NCBI GenBank assembly: GCA_964405265.1
Contig: CAYONC010000005.1
Coordinates: forward strand, 62,001 to 126,000
DNA: 64,000 nucleotides
Reading direction: 5' to 3'
Origin: Eshraghiella sp964405265
Lineage (GTDB): Bacteria > Bacillota > Clostridia > Lachnospirales > Lachnospiraceae
In this document: positions 34,801 to 41,778 of the stretch, one piece after another
Numbering within the stretch: position 1 is the stretch's first letter
Layout: each line of letters begins with the position of its first letter
Program-made: the position numbers and the translations under genes
Notes under the pieces: model-generated
What the model was told of the DNA's origin: nothing
What the model saw: only the letters and a program-made list of their open reading frames with translations
Database searches by the model: none

Positions 34801-35537
34801 CGTCAATAACTCTTAGCGAAACCAAAATAACAATATATGTCGGAGACACATATAATCTTGTAGCCAAAGTTAATCCGGAAGATGCATCCATTAAAGACAT
34901 CGTATGGACATCGGACAATGATGGTGTTGCCAAGGTATATTCTGACGGAGATGTTGTGGGTGTATCGGCAGGACGTACAATCGTATATGCAACCTCAACC
35001 GACAGTAATGATGTTGTGGCAAGATGCACGGTAATTGTTAAGCCGGTGATTCAGGCTTCATCAATAAAGATTAATTCATCAGAAATAGTAATGCTCAAAG
35101 GCAAGACAAGACAGCTCACTGCAAGGCTGTATCCGACCAATTCCAACGAATGGATAAAATGGCTTTCAACGGATACATCCGTTGTGCAGGTGGATGATAA
35201 GGGAAATATCGTAACGGTCGGTGCAGGTCAGTGTGAAGTCATTGCATACAGCAATGAAGGAACCGTGCAGGACAGTTGTACAATATATTCAATGGCGATG
35301 AGTAATACAACACTCCGTCTTGAACAGTATGATACATTTAATCTTTATGTGGACGGTGCACCTGAAAAGCCATCATGGAGAACTACCAATCCGAGAGTCG
35401 CAACCGTATCTGCAACCGGAAAAGTCACAGGACGTATGCCGGGAGAATGTGTCATAACCGGAACGGTTGACGGTAAGACCGTAAGCTGTTATGTACGCAT
35501 ACTTGCAGTACCTTCGGACAAGTTTATTAATACTTAA
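31896..35537 (+). CDS. Large surface protein with about 14 Ig-like (BIG2) repeats
   Basis: A 1213-residue protein. A basic N-terminus and one membrane helix (about residues 14-33, ASALAAIMIVTIVGVVIV) lead to about 14 repeats of roughly 80 residues. Each has the Ig-like group 2 pattern: W-x-S-S/T-x-x-x-x-V-A-x-V, then x-x-G-x-V-T-G and G-x-x-x-I-T/V. Examples are VTWTSSDTSLATVTQNG and IIWSTSNASVATVDQNG. It has no LPxTG or SLH anchor, so the N-terminal helix or an unknown partner holds it. A role in adhesion or as a cell-surface scaffold is likely. AGGAGG precedes the ATG. Confidence 0.88.
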   Translation: MKFLNYIKKHWKTASALAAIMIVTIVGVVIVKASSVSITVSLTSINFVEGQASQAVEASVSLNLDTGTGIVGWSWTMSDPEVATVSNMEGSGQVSIKGAGKTNLNISYSLTDGTSATKSIPVTVPVTVNYDNVKGIMSSGAYGTVTCNAATTKMVEWTSSNSSIVSVSKDVGQAVNGSVATVTAVSGGTATITASIPSDSLAYSFQVTVGVSITDDEITVNQNESKTIATNSNSASNVFWWTENPDVATVENGIVKGIYAGTTTVYASCFEGDYTGNAGDTITVKVPYVVTEPVGTVLVGDRLSLPTTAKPSEVTYASTNNNVVYYDQTIGQFIAAGTGTADISVSWRGDTKTIPITVIDALTLSTTSVSMNIGDTQTVTATVTNREIPVHWSIADPSVAEINVSEDGLTVTVTALSTGATGYTTLVASQEINGVVKTYTCRVNVLNPVYSLTLMYNGTEINRTITFEKDTSIYITAFLNFGDSVVPDNTKLSWVSSDESVIQVIPATTSGQQQLAEIKAVGGGNATITVVSDDGLFIATADFFITEGVTGIQLDKETVTAQMSLGKYQLKVTITPDSDGVDKSVIWKSLNTDVVKVDQNGLVTFVAPGETYVSVTSVADSTKVAYCNFIITQQVEGIEMDYEELTMNVDDEIRLTYILKPANATNKNLIWSSSNEDVVKVDKTGMVKAISSGSATVIVQTEDGGFIDMTNITVLQPVKEIIMSQTEISVKKGAIFWLNATVMPESSDNKAVTWTSSDTSLATVTQNGMVTALKVGTVTISCVSEDTGVVGYCVVEITEPVTGLTLNSYYEEIVKDTKFVIVPTVMPNDAINKNVTYLSSDTEVAVVDENGVVTGLKGGTCEIIVTTEESSLKAVCTIVVREYVSSVEIEGSRELLNAGAQLQLKAVVKEDSATNKSIIWSTSNASVATVDQNGKVTGITPGYVVITALAADGSGEGDSVAIRIINPVTSITLSETKITIYVGDTYNLVAKVNPEDASIKDIVWTSDNDGVAKVYSDGDVVGVSAGRTIVYATSTDSNDVVARCTVIVKPVIQASSIKINSSEIVMLKGKTRQLTARLYPTNSNEWIKWLSTDTSVVQVDDKGNIVTVGAGQCEVIAYSNEGTVQDSCTIYSMAMSNTTLRLEQYDTFNLYVDGAPEKPSWRTTNPRVATVSATGKVTGRMPGECVITGTVDGKTVSCYVRILAVPSDKFINT

Positions 35538-35549
35538 TGACTGTAAGAG

Positions 35550-35578
35550 TTGATTTTAAAAAAACCATGTGATATATT
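35550..35578 (+). promoter_or_regulatory. Promoter of the 35611 gene
   Basis: TTGATT (35550-35555), 17-bp spacer, TATATT (35573-35578), 32 bases before the ATG. Confidence 0.6.
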
Positions 35579-35610
35579 AGTCCTATCTTTTTGAAACAGG
35601 AGAGAGAAAA

Positions 35611-37089
35611 ATGAAGGATGAATTTGATTTTGAAGATGAGCTTGCTGAGTCGATTGCTCATATTATAGATGAAGAGACATCTTCAGCAGAGAGCATATAT
35701 CGTGATGAACAGCATGATTCTGACGGTGATGAAGGTAATATTACCGACACGGACAGTGAAGAGGAAGAAGGCAGCAACGGCAATTCATCAAGAAACAGGC
35801 TGATTATCATAATTGCCTCGATAGTTGTTTTTATTGGGATAGTTGTAGGACTTGCAGTTTTCTTTATTAAGACTGCATTGAATAATTCAAAAAATAATTA
35901 CGGATATTATCAGAATCTTGCATATAAGGCAATGGATGATGATAAGGACTATGTACAGGCCATTGAATATTTTAAAAAAGCAATGAAGTATAAAGATTCA
36001 CTTCTTGAAGATGAGAATATAGACGTCAGCGGAATGATGGTATCGTCCAAGCTGATACTTGTTAAGGATCTGCTTAATATGTGCGACTGTTATGAAGAAC
36101 TTCATATGTCTGATGAGAAAACGGATACCCTTAAAATGGTATTACAGTATGATTCGGACAATGAGAATGCTGTTTATTATCTCATTAAGGAATATGAGAA
36201 AACCGAGGATTATGCCGGAATAAAAGCAATATATGATAACCTGGGGGATGATGCGGAAAGTACGGTAACAGCCATGTTTTCAAAATACCTGTGTGCAGAA
36301 CCTGTTATTGCCCCGGAAGCAGGTAAATACGGTAAGAAGCAGGAAATAGAATTTCTCAACAGGGATGGATGCAAGATATATTATACGGTTGACGGAAGTG
36401 ATCCGGTTGAGAACGGAACGCTTTTTAATCAGGATTTTTTTATAGAGGAAGGCAAAACGACCGTCAGGTATTATATGGTTAATGAATTCGGATTCAAGAG
36501 TGAGGTATATACGGCTGAATACGAAATAGTATATAAAGCACCTGATATGCCGAAGGTATCGCCTCAAAGCGGTTCATATTCAACTTCATCAGAGCAGATG
36601 ATTACAATAGGTAATATTCCTGGTAATGCCAAGGCATACTATGAGATTTCATACAGCGGAACACCTTCAAAACCTACAACATCAAGTAATGAGTATACGG
36701 CTCCGTTTGCAATGCCGGAGGGAAGCATAATTCTTTCTGTTATCATTATTGATGAAAACGGACTTTCAAGTGAAATTGTTACTAACAATTACACACTCAA
36801 GAAGGTTGACAAGTATTCGGATACCATGGCGGAAACACTTATCTGGTCTACGCTTGAGCTTCATAAAGCCGTTGACAAAAATCATATGACGGGGGACGGA
36901 AAAAAAGCAGAGCTTCTCTATTATTCAAGGAAAGAAATAGGAGAACAGACCGTGTGGATGTTCAGTGTTAATATTGAAGGCGAGACACAGGAATATTATT
37001 ACGGATGTGATGCCGATACGGGTAAGGTTTATAAGATTACCACTGATAAAGACAAGAATGAATATATATTGAAGGAAATGAAATACTGA
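35611..37089 (+). CDS. Membrane protein with TPR-like segment and chitobiase C-terminal-type modules
   Basis: A 492-residue protein. Residues 1 to about 62 are very acidic and cytoplasmic. A membrane helix follows (about 67-92, LIIIIASIVVFIGIVVGLAV). Next is a helical, TPR-like part with YVQAIEYFKKAMKYKDSLLED. Then come two beta modules, the first with the CHB/HEX C-terminal pattern KIYYTVDGSDPVENGTLF. These modules occur in surface proteins of clostridia and probably mediate binding. A C-terminal domain of about 90 residues is unassigned. It follows the Ig-like repeat gene by 73 bases, and the two may act together at the surface. Confidence 0.78.
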   Translation: MKDEFDFEDELAESIAHIIDEETSSAESIYRDEQHDSDGDEGNITDTDSEEEEGSNGNSSRNRLIIIIASIVVFIGIVVGLAVFFIKTALNNSKNNYGYYQNLAYKAMDDDKDYVQAIEYFKKAMKYKDSLLEDENIDVSGMMVSSKLILVKDLLNMCDCYEELHMSDEKTDTLKMVLQYDSDNENAVYYLIKEYEKTEDYAGIKAIYDNLGDDAESTVTAMFSKYLCAEPVIAPEAGKYGKKQEIEFLNRDGCKIYYTVDGSDPVENGTLFNQDFFIEEGKTTVRYYMVNEFGFKSEVYTAEYEIVYKAPDMPKVSPQSGSYSTSSEQMITIGNIPGNAKAYYEISYSGTPSKPTTSSNEYTAPFAMPEGSIILSVIIIDENGLSSEIVTNNYTLKKVDKYSDTMAETLIWSTLELHKAVDKNHMTGDGKKAELLYYSRKEIGEQTVWMFSVNIEGETQEYYYGCDADTGKVYKITTDKDKNEYILKEMKY

Positions 37090-37092
37090 CTT

Positions 37093-37123
37093 AAAAAAGA
37101 ATGTGCCCGGCACATTCTTTTTC
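37093..37123 (+). terminator. Intrinsic terminator
   Basis: AAAAAGAATGTGC pairs with GCACATTCTTTTT around a CCG loop; the tail TTTTTCGTTTT follows. Confidence 0.85.
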
Positions 37124-37147
37124 GTTTTATATAATTACAAAAAAATA

Positions 37148-37176
37148 TTGCAAAAATCATTATAAATGTATACAAT
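37148..37176 (+). promoter_or_regulatory. Promoter of nfnAB
   Basis: TTGCAA (37148-37153), 17-bp spacer, TACAAT (37171-37176), 30 bases before the nfnA ATG. Confidence 0.55.
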
Positions 37177-37205
37177 ATTAAGGAAACTTTTTTTGGAGGT
37201 CTGAT

Positions 37206-38093
37206 ATGTACAAAATACTCAAAGCTGAAAAACTGGCTGAGAAAATATATCTTATGGATATTGAGGCTCCCCGTGTTGCTAAATCATGTGAGCCCGGACA
37301 GTTTATAATTGCAAAATTAGATGAAAAGGGTGAACGAATCCCGCTTACGATATGTGACTATAACAGAGAAGAAGGAACGGTTACGATAGTCTTTCAGGAA
37401 GTCGGAGCATCTACGGTTAAGATGGCTAAGCTTTCGGCAGGTGATTATCTTGAGGATTTTGTCGGACCGTTAGGCTGTCCTTCAGAGCTTATTAATGAAA
37501 ATCCTTCAGAACTTAAATCAAAGAAAATATTATTTGTTGCGGGTGGTGTAGGAACGGCTCCTGTCTATCCGCAGGTAAAATGGCTTCATGAACATGGTAT
37601 TGATGCAGATGTTATTGTGGGTTCTAAGACGAAGGAACTCCTTATTCTGGAGAAGGAAATGGAAAAGGTTGCCGGAAAGCTCTATGTAACCACGGATGAT
37701 GGCAGCTATGGCAGAAGCGGAATGGTAACGGATACGATAAAATATCTTGTTAATGAACTTGGCAACAGATATGACCGTTGTGTTGCAATCGGTCCGATGA
37801 TTATGATGAAGTTTGTATGTCTTCTTACCAAAGAGCTTAACATACCAACAATAGTCAGTCTTAATCCCATAATGGTTGACGGAACCGGTATGTGTGGTGC
37901 CTGCAGGGTACAGGTAGGCGATGAGATAAAATTTGCCTGCGTTGACGGACCGGAATTTGACGGACATCTTGTGGATTTTAATCAGGCAATGAAGAGACAG
38001 CAGATGTATAAAACAGAAGAAGGCAGGGCACTTTTACGGGCTGTTGAAGGTGATACCCATAAAAACGGCGGCTGTGGCTGCGGAGGTAATTAA
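37206..38093 (+). CDS. nfnA: NfnA-type FAD/2Fe-2S subunit (ferredoxin-NADP reductase, small subunit)
   Basis: A 295-residue flavoprotein of the ferredoxin-NADP reductase fold. It has an FAD-binding beta barrel (ERIPLTICDYNREEG), NAD-binding part (VAGGVGTAPVYPQVKWL) and a 2Fe-2S site (DGTGMCGACRVQVG followed by FACVDGPEF). With the next gene it forms NfnAB, which couples NADH and reduced ferredoxin to NADPH formation by electron bifurcation. A Cys/Gly-rich tail (GGCGCGGN) is unusual but not disruptive. GGAGG precedes the ATG. Confidence 0.9.
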   Translation: MYKILKAEKLAEKIYLMDIEAPRVAKSCEPGQFIIAKLDEKGERIPLTICDYNREEGTVTIVFQEVGASTVKMAKLSAGDYLEDFVGPLGCPSELINENPSELKSKKILFVAGGVGTAPVYPQVKWLHEHGIDADVIVGSKTKELLILEKEMEKVAGKLYVTTDDGSYGRSGMVTDTIKYLVNELGNRYDRCVAIGPMIMMKFVCLLTKELNIPTIVSLNPIMVDGTGMCGACRVQVGDEIKFACVDGPEFDGHLVDFNQAMKRQQMYKTEEGRALLRAVEGDTHKNGGCGCGGN

Positions 38094-38094
38094 G

Positions 38095-39477
38095 ATGGAT
38101 ATGATGAAAAGAGTACCTGTGAGGGAACAGGAACCACAGGTCAGAGCGAAGAATTTTGAAGAAGTATGTCTCGGATATAATGAAGAAGAAGCAATGGCTG
38201 AGGCTTCAAGATGTCTGAACTGTAAAAATGCAATGTGTGTACAGGGATGTCCTGTTTCAATAAATATTCCTGCATTTATTCATGAAGTGAAGGAAGGAAA
38301 TTTTGAAGAAGCATACAGGATAATAAGCCGTTCATCGGCACTTCCTGCCGTATGCGGACGTGTATGCCCACAGGAAACACAGTGTGAAGGCAAGTGCATC
38401 AGGGGAATTAAGGGTGAAGCCGTATCGATAGGCAAGCTTGAAAGATTTGTTGCTGACTGGGCAAGAGAGCATGGAATATCTCCGGATATGCCTCAGGAGA
38501 AAAACGGCAGAAAGGTTGCAGTGATCGGTTCAGGCCCTTCAGGACTTACTTGTGCAGGAGATCTTGCAAGACTCGGATATGACGTGACGATATTTGAAGC
38601 ACTTCATAAAGCCGGAGGCGTTCTTGTATATGGTATTCCTGAATTCCGTCTTCCAAAAGAAAAGGTCGTACAGGCAGAAGTGGATAACGTTAAGAAGTTA
38701 GGAGTTAAAATTGAGACTAATGTTGTTGTAGGCAAGGCAGTAAGAGTAGACGAGCTTATGGAAGAAGGATATGAAGCCGTATTTATAGGCTCAGGAGCAG
38801 GACTTCCGAGATTTATGGGTATTCCGGGAGAAAATGCAAACGGAGTATTTTCAGCTAATGAGTATCTTACAAGAAGCAATCTCATGAAGGCTTTTCTTGA
38901 TGAATATGATACGCCGATAGCGGCAGGAACCAGGGTCGCTGTTGTAGGCGGCGGTAATGTTGCGATGGATGCGGCAAGAACTGCATTGAGACTCGGTGCG
39001 GAAGTTCATATTGTATACAGAAGAAGTGAGGAAGAACTTCCGGCAAGAGTGGAAGAAGTTCATCATGCTAAGGAAGAAGGAATAATATTTGACCTTCTTA
39101 CCAATCCTGTTGAGATTATAACTGACGAAAACGGATGGGTAAAGGGAATGAAATGTATCCGTATGGAACTCGGTGAGCCGGATGCATCCGGCAGACGAAG
39201 CCCGGTTGAAATACAGGGCTCTGAATTTGAAATGGAGCTTGATACAGTCATAATGTCGCTCGGAACATCACCTAATCCGCTTATAACGTCAACAACGGAC
39301 GGACTCGAAACCAACAGGAGAAAGTGTATTGTGGCAGACGAAGCCAACGGTCAGACGTCCAAGCTTGGAGTATTTGCCGGTGGAGATGCCGTTACCGGTG
39401 CCGCTACGGTCATTCTTGCCATGGGTGCGGGAAAAGCTGCAGCGAAGGGCATTGATGAATATCTTAGAAATAAATAA
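38095..39477 (+). CDS. nfnB: NfnB-type large subunit (GltD-like FAD/4Fe-4S protein)
   Basis: A 460-residue protein of the glutamate-synthase small-subunit family. The N-terminal 4Fe-4S region has CLNCKNAMCVQGCPV and VCGRVCPQETQCEGKCI. Two Rossmann folds follow: FAD (VAVIGSGPSGLTCAGDLARLGYDV) and NADPH (RVAVVGGGNVAMDAARTALRLG). Alone it could be a glutamate synthase beta subunit. No glutamate synthase large subunit is nearby, and the NfnA partner is 2 bases upstream, so NfnB is preferred. The ATG at 38095 has GGAGG; the frame's earlier ATG at 38044 lies within nfnA. Confidence 0.9.
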   Translation: MDMMKRVPVREQEPQVRAKNFEEVCLGYNEEEAMAEASRCLNCKNAMCVQGCPVSINIPAFIHEVKEGNFEEAYRIISRSSALPAVCGRVCPQETQCEGKCIRGIKGEAVSIGKLERFVADWAREHGISPDMPQEKNGRKVAVIGSGPSGLTCAGDLARLGYDVTIFEALHKAGGVLVYGIPEFRLPKEKVVQAEVDNVKKLGVKIETNVVVGKAVRVDELMEEGYEAVFIGSGAGLPRFMGIPGENANGVFSANEYLTRSNLMKAFLDEYDTPIAAGTRVAVVGGGNVAMDAARTALRLGAEVHIVYRRSEEELPARVEEVHHAKEEGIIFDLLTNPVEIITDENGWVKGMKCIRMELGEPDASGRRSPVEIQGSEFEMELDTVIMSLGTSPNPLITSTTDGLETNRRKCIVADEANGQTSKLGVFAGGDAVTGAATVILAMGAGKAAAKGIDEYLRNK

Positions 39478-39490
39478 TTTTGTACGTCAT

Positions 39491-39533
39491 ACAGGAGAGA
39501 AACTATATAACAGGTATCTCTCCTGTGGTTTTA
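39491..39533 (+). terminator. Hairpin between nfnB and rlmH, probable terminator
   Basis: ACAGGAGAGA (39491-39500) pairs with TCTCTCCTGT (39517-39526), followed by GGTTTTA. The T-run is short. The AGGAG inside the stem is masked and 45 bases from rlmH, so it is probably not a ribosome site. Confidence 0.6.
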
Positions 39534-39536
39534 CTT

Positions 39537-40016
39537 ATGAAGATAAAGATAATATGTGTTGGAAAAATTAAGGAAAAATTTTACACCATGGCAGTGGAGG
39601 AATATGTAAAAAGGCTGTCAAGGTACTGCAAAACGGAGATTATAGAGGTTGCCGACGAAAAAACTCCCGACCATTGTCCGGACTCTGTTGAAAAAAGGAT
39701 AAAATCAACTGAAGGAGAGCGGATTAGGAATGCAATACGTGGTGATGAATATGTGATTTCTCTTGCAATAGAAGGGAAAAAGCTGACTTCGGTTGATTTT
39801 TCAAGAAAATTGGAGCAGCTTGCTTTAAATGGCAAAAGCACCATTGCGTTTATTATAGGAGGTTCTCTCGGACTTGATGAAAGCATAACGGAAAACAGTG
39901 ATTTTCTTCTGAGCTTTTCGGATATGACGTTCCCGCATCAGCTTATGAGAGTTATATTATGTGAACAGATATACAGATGCTTCAGAATCAGTAATAATGA
40001 ACCATATCATAAATAA
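39537..40016 (+). CDS. rlmH: 23S rRNA pseudouridine-1915 N3-methyltransferase
   Basis: A 159-residue SPOUT-fold RlmH. The start MKIKIICVGKIKEK, the FIIGGSLGLDES knot region and the C-terminal MTFPHQLMRVILCEQIYRCFRISNNEPYHK are characteristic. The frame is open upstream but the family start is the ATG at 39537. That ATG has no good ribosome site, and a hairpin lies just before it, so expression may be low or initiation unusual. Confidence 0.95.
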   Translation: MKIKIICVGKIKEKFYTMAVEEYVKRLSRYCKTEIIEVADEKTPDHCPDSVEKRIKSTEGERIRNAIRGDEYVISLAIEGKKLTSVDFSRKLEQLALNGKSTIAFIIGGSLGLDESITENSDFLLSFSDMTFPHQLMRVILCEQIYRCFRISNNEPYHK

Positions 40017-40034
40017 GTAATTCAGGGCTTATTA

Positions 40035-40063
40035 TTGACTGACCATGAAAAAAATATTATAAT
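40035..40063 (+). promoter_or_regulatory. Strong promoter of the lipoprotein gene
   Basis: TTGACT (40035-40040), 17-bp spacer, perfect TATAAT (40058-40063), 37 bases before the ATG. Confidence 0.75.
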
Positions 40064-40099
40064 ATTACATTATAGTTACAATAGGAAGGAGAATGTGAT

Positions 40100-40906
40100 A
40101 TGAAGAAATTAATGGCATTTTTACTTGCTGCGTTACTTGCTGCTTCTGTTGCAGGCTGTTCGGGCAGCAACAATAACGGAGATAATGCAGCAGCCACACC
40201 TGAACAGACGGAGGATAAGGTGACTGACGGGGATAAGGATAATAATAAGGATGATGATGATAAGACTGCTGTTGCGGGAGAACGGAATTTTGGAACAAAC
40301 AGCAGTAACTTCCGTGATTTTATAACTAATTGCAGGGTTCTGATATCTGATGCAAGTTCAGAACTCGTCGATAATTATTATGATGCAGATTTCTATGCTA
40401 CGGAAGCAGCAAGTTATTTTAGTTCAAAATCTTCATTTGCACTGGATTTAGCTTGTGAGAGGGTTTTTTCCGGTGAGGTGGATAAGCTCATCAGTGACAT
40501 GGAAAATTACATATATGTTACTGTTACAGAATATAATGTGGATGATGCTGCGGGTACTGCCATTATTAAGGGAACCAATTATGGTGAAGACGTGGTAGTA
40601 ACGGTGGAATATGACGGAAGCTCTACCGCGCAGTGCATCGTAAGAAATGCTGACGGTGACATAATATGGTATGTATCGTACATGAAATGTGATGATTATG
40701 TTGCATATTCATATGCGGTTGAAGCAATAACTACAATTGAGATTAAGTTTAGCAACGGTGATAATTTATTTGTATTTGACAGAACCAATCCGCTTGGGGA
40801 GCCATACACGGTATACAATAATGACACAATAACCACTTCATATTTAACGGAGAACAATTTGTATTGCGGACTTGTAGACGGTGTATTTGTCAATAAGTCA
40901 GAATAG
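40100..40906 (+). CDS. Lipoprotein of unknown function
   Basis: A 268-residue protein with a lipoprotein signal peptide: KKLMAFLLAALLAASVAGCSG, the lipobox Cys at about residue 21. A disordered N/D/K/T-rich linker of about 40 residues follows, then a globular part rich in aromatic and acidic residues. No family was recognised. It has its own strong promoter, an AAGGAG site and a terminator, so it is an independent unit; the ABC transporter that follows may still be related. Confidence 0.8.
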   Translation: MKKLMAFLLAALLAASVAGCSGSNNNGDNAAATPEQTEDKVTDGDKDNNKDDDDKTAVAGERNFGTNSSNFRDFITNCRVLISDASSELVDNYYDADFYATEAASYFSSKSSFALDLACERVFSGEVDKLISDMENYIYVTVTEYNVDDAAGTAIIKGTNYGEDVVVTVEYDGSSTAQCIVRNADGDIIWYVSYMKCDDYVAYSYAVEAITTIEIKFSNGDNLFVFDRTNPLGEPYTVYNNDTITTSYLTENNLYCGLVDGVFVNKSE

Positions 40907-40919
40907 AATGTCTGAATAA

Positions 40920-40977
40920 CCGGGCATGGAACCGCAGCCGGCAGCCGGCTGCCGGTTCCGTGACCCGGATTTTTTTG
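40920..40977 (+). terminator. Elaborate GC-rich intrinsic terminator
   Basis: An outer stem CCGGG/CCCGG (40920-40924, 40964-40968) encloses GGAACCG/CGGTTCC and CAGCCGG/CCGGCTG pairing, followed by ATTTTTTT. Confidence 0.9.
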
Positions 40978-41076
40978 TAATGGGAAATATAAAACGCATC
41001 GCAAGGATGTACACAGATGCAGAACCTGTCCGTTTTGTTTTATATGTGTAAGAGCAGATTAAGGAGAAATTAATCA

Positions 41077-41778
41077 ATGAGTTATATAGAATTAGAAGAT
41101 GTACGAAAAACATACAGAATGGGAGAAGTTGACATACATGCCCTTTCAGGCGTGAACTTTTGTATAGACCGGGGCGAATTTGTAATAATTGCCGGCGCAA
41201 GCGGAGCGGGGAAGAGTACAATTCTTAATATTCTCGGAGGAATGGATTCCGTAACATCAGGAAGAGTGTGCGTTGACGGAAATGAGATAAGCTTATATAA
41301 CTCAAAGCAGCTTACGGCATACAGAAGATACGATATAGGATTTGTGTTCCAGTTTTATAATCTTGTACAGAATCTTACCGTAAGAGAAAATGTTGAAATG
41401 GCAACGCAAATCTGTCGTGAACCGCTTGACATTGATGAAGTGATTGAATCAGTGGGACTTGGAGACAGAATGGAAAATTTTCCGGCACAGCTTTCAGGCG
41501 GTGAACAGCAGAGGGTGGCCATTGCAAGGGCACTTGCAAAGAATCCCAAGATACTTTTATGTGATGAACCTACGGGAGCACTTGATTATAATACCGGGAA
41601 ATCAATTCTTAAATTATTATATGATACATGCAGGGAGCGAAACGTAACGGTTATAGTGATTACCCATAACCTTGCATTGACGGCAATGGGAGATAAAGTT
41701 ATAAAGGTTAAAAACGGAATAATAGACAGTATGGAAATAAATGAAAATCCGATGCCGGTGGAAAGGATAGAATGGTAA
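41077..41778 (+). CDS. MacB/LolD-type ABC transporter ATPase
   Basis: A 233-residue ABC ATPase with Walker A GASGAGKS, signature LSGGEQQR and Walker B ILLCDEPTGALD, plus the YNLVQNLTVRENVE segment typical of the MacB/SalX/LolD group. These pair with FtsX-type permeases and work by mechanotransmission rather than direct transport across the membrane. It overlaps the permease gene by a few bases. The substrate is not evident; peptide sensing, export or lipoprotein processes are typical for the group. Confidence 0.92.
   Translation: MSYIELEDVRKTYRMGEVDIHALSGVNFCIDRGEFVIIAGASGAGKSTILNILGGMDSVTSGRVCVDGNEISLYNSKQLTAYRRYDIGFVFQFYNLVQNLTVRENVEMATQICREPLDIDEVIESVGLGDRMENFPAQLSGGEQQRVAIARALAKNPKILLCDEPTGALDYNTGKSILKLLYDTCRERNVTVIVITHNLALTAMGDKVIKVKNGIIDSMEINENPMPVERIEW

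Noticed and set aside
38044..38094. Earlier ATG for the NfnB gene
   Set aside because: It is inside nfnA and extends the protein beyond the family's N-terminus; 38095 has GGAGG.
38095..39477. Glutamate synthase small subunit as the primary call
   Set aside because: No large subunit is nearby and an NfnA-type partner directly precedes it.
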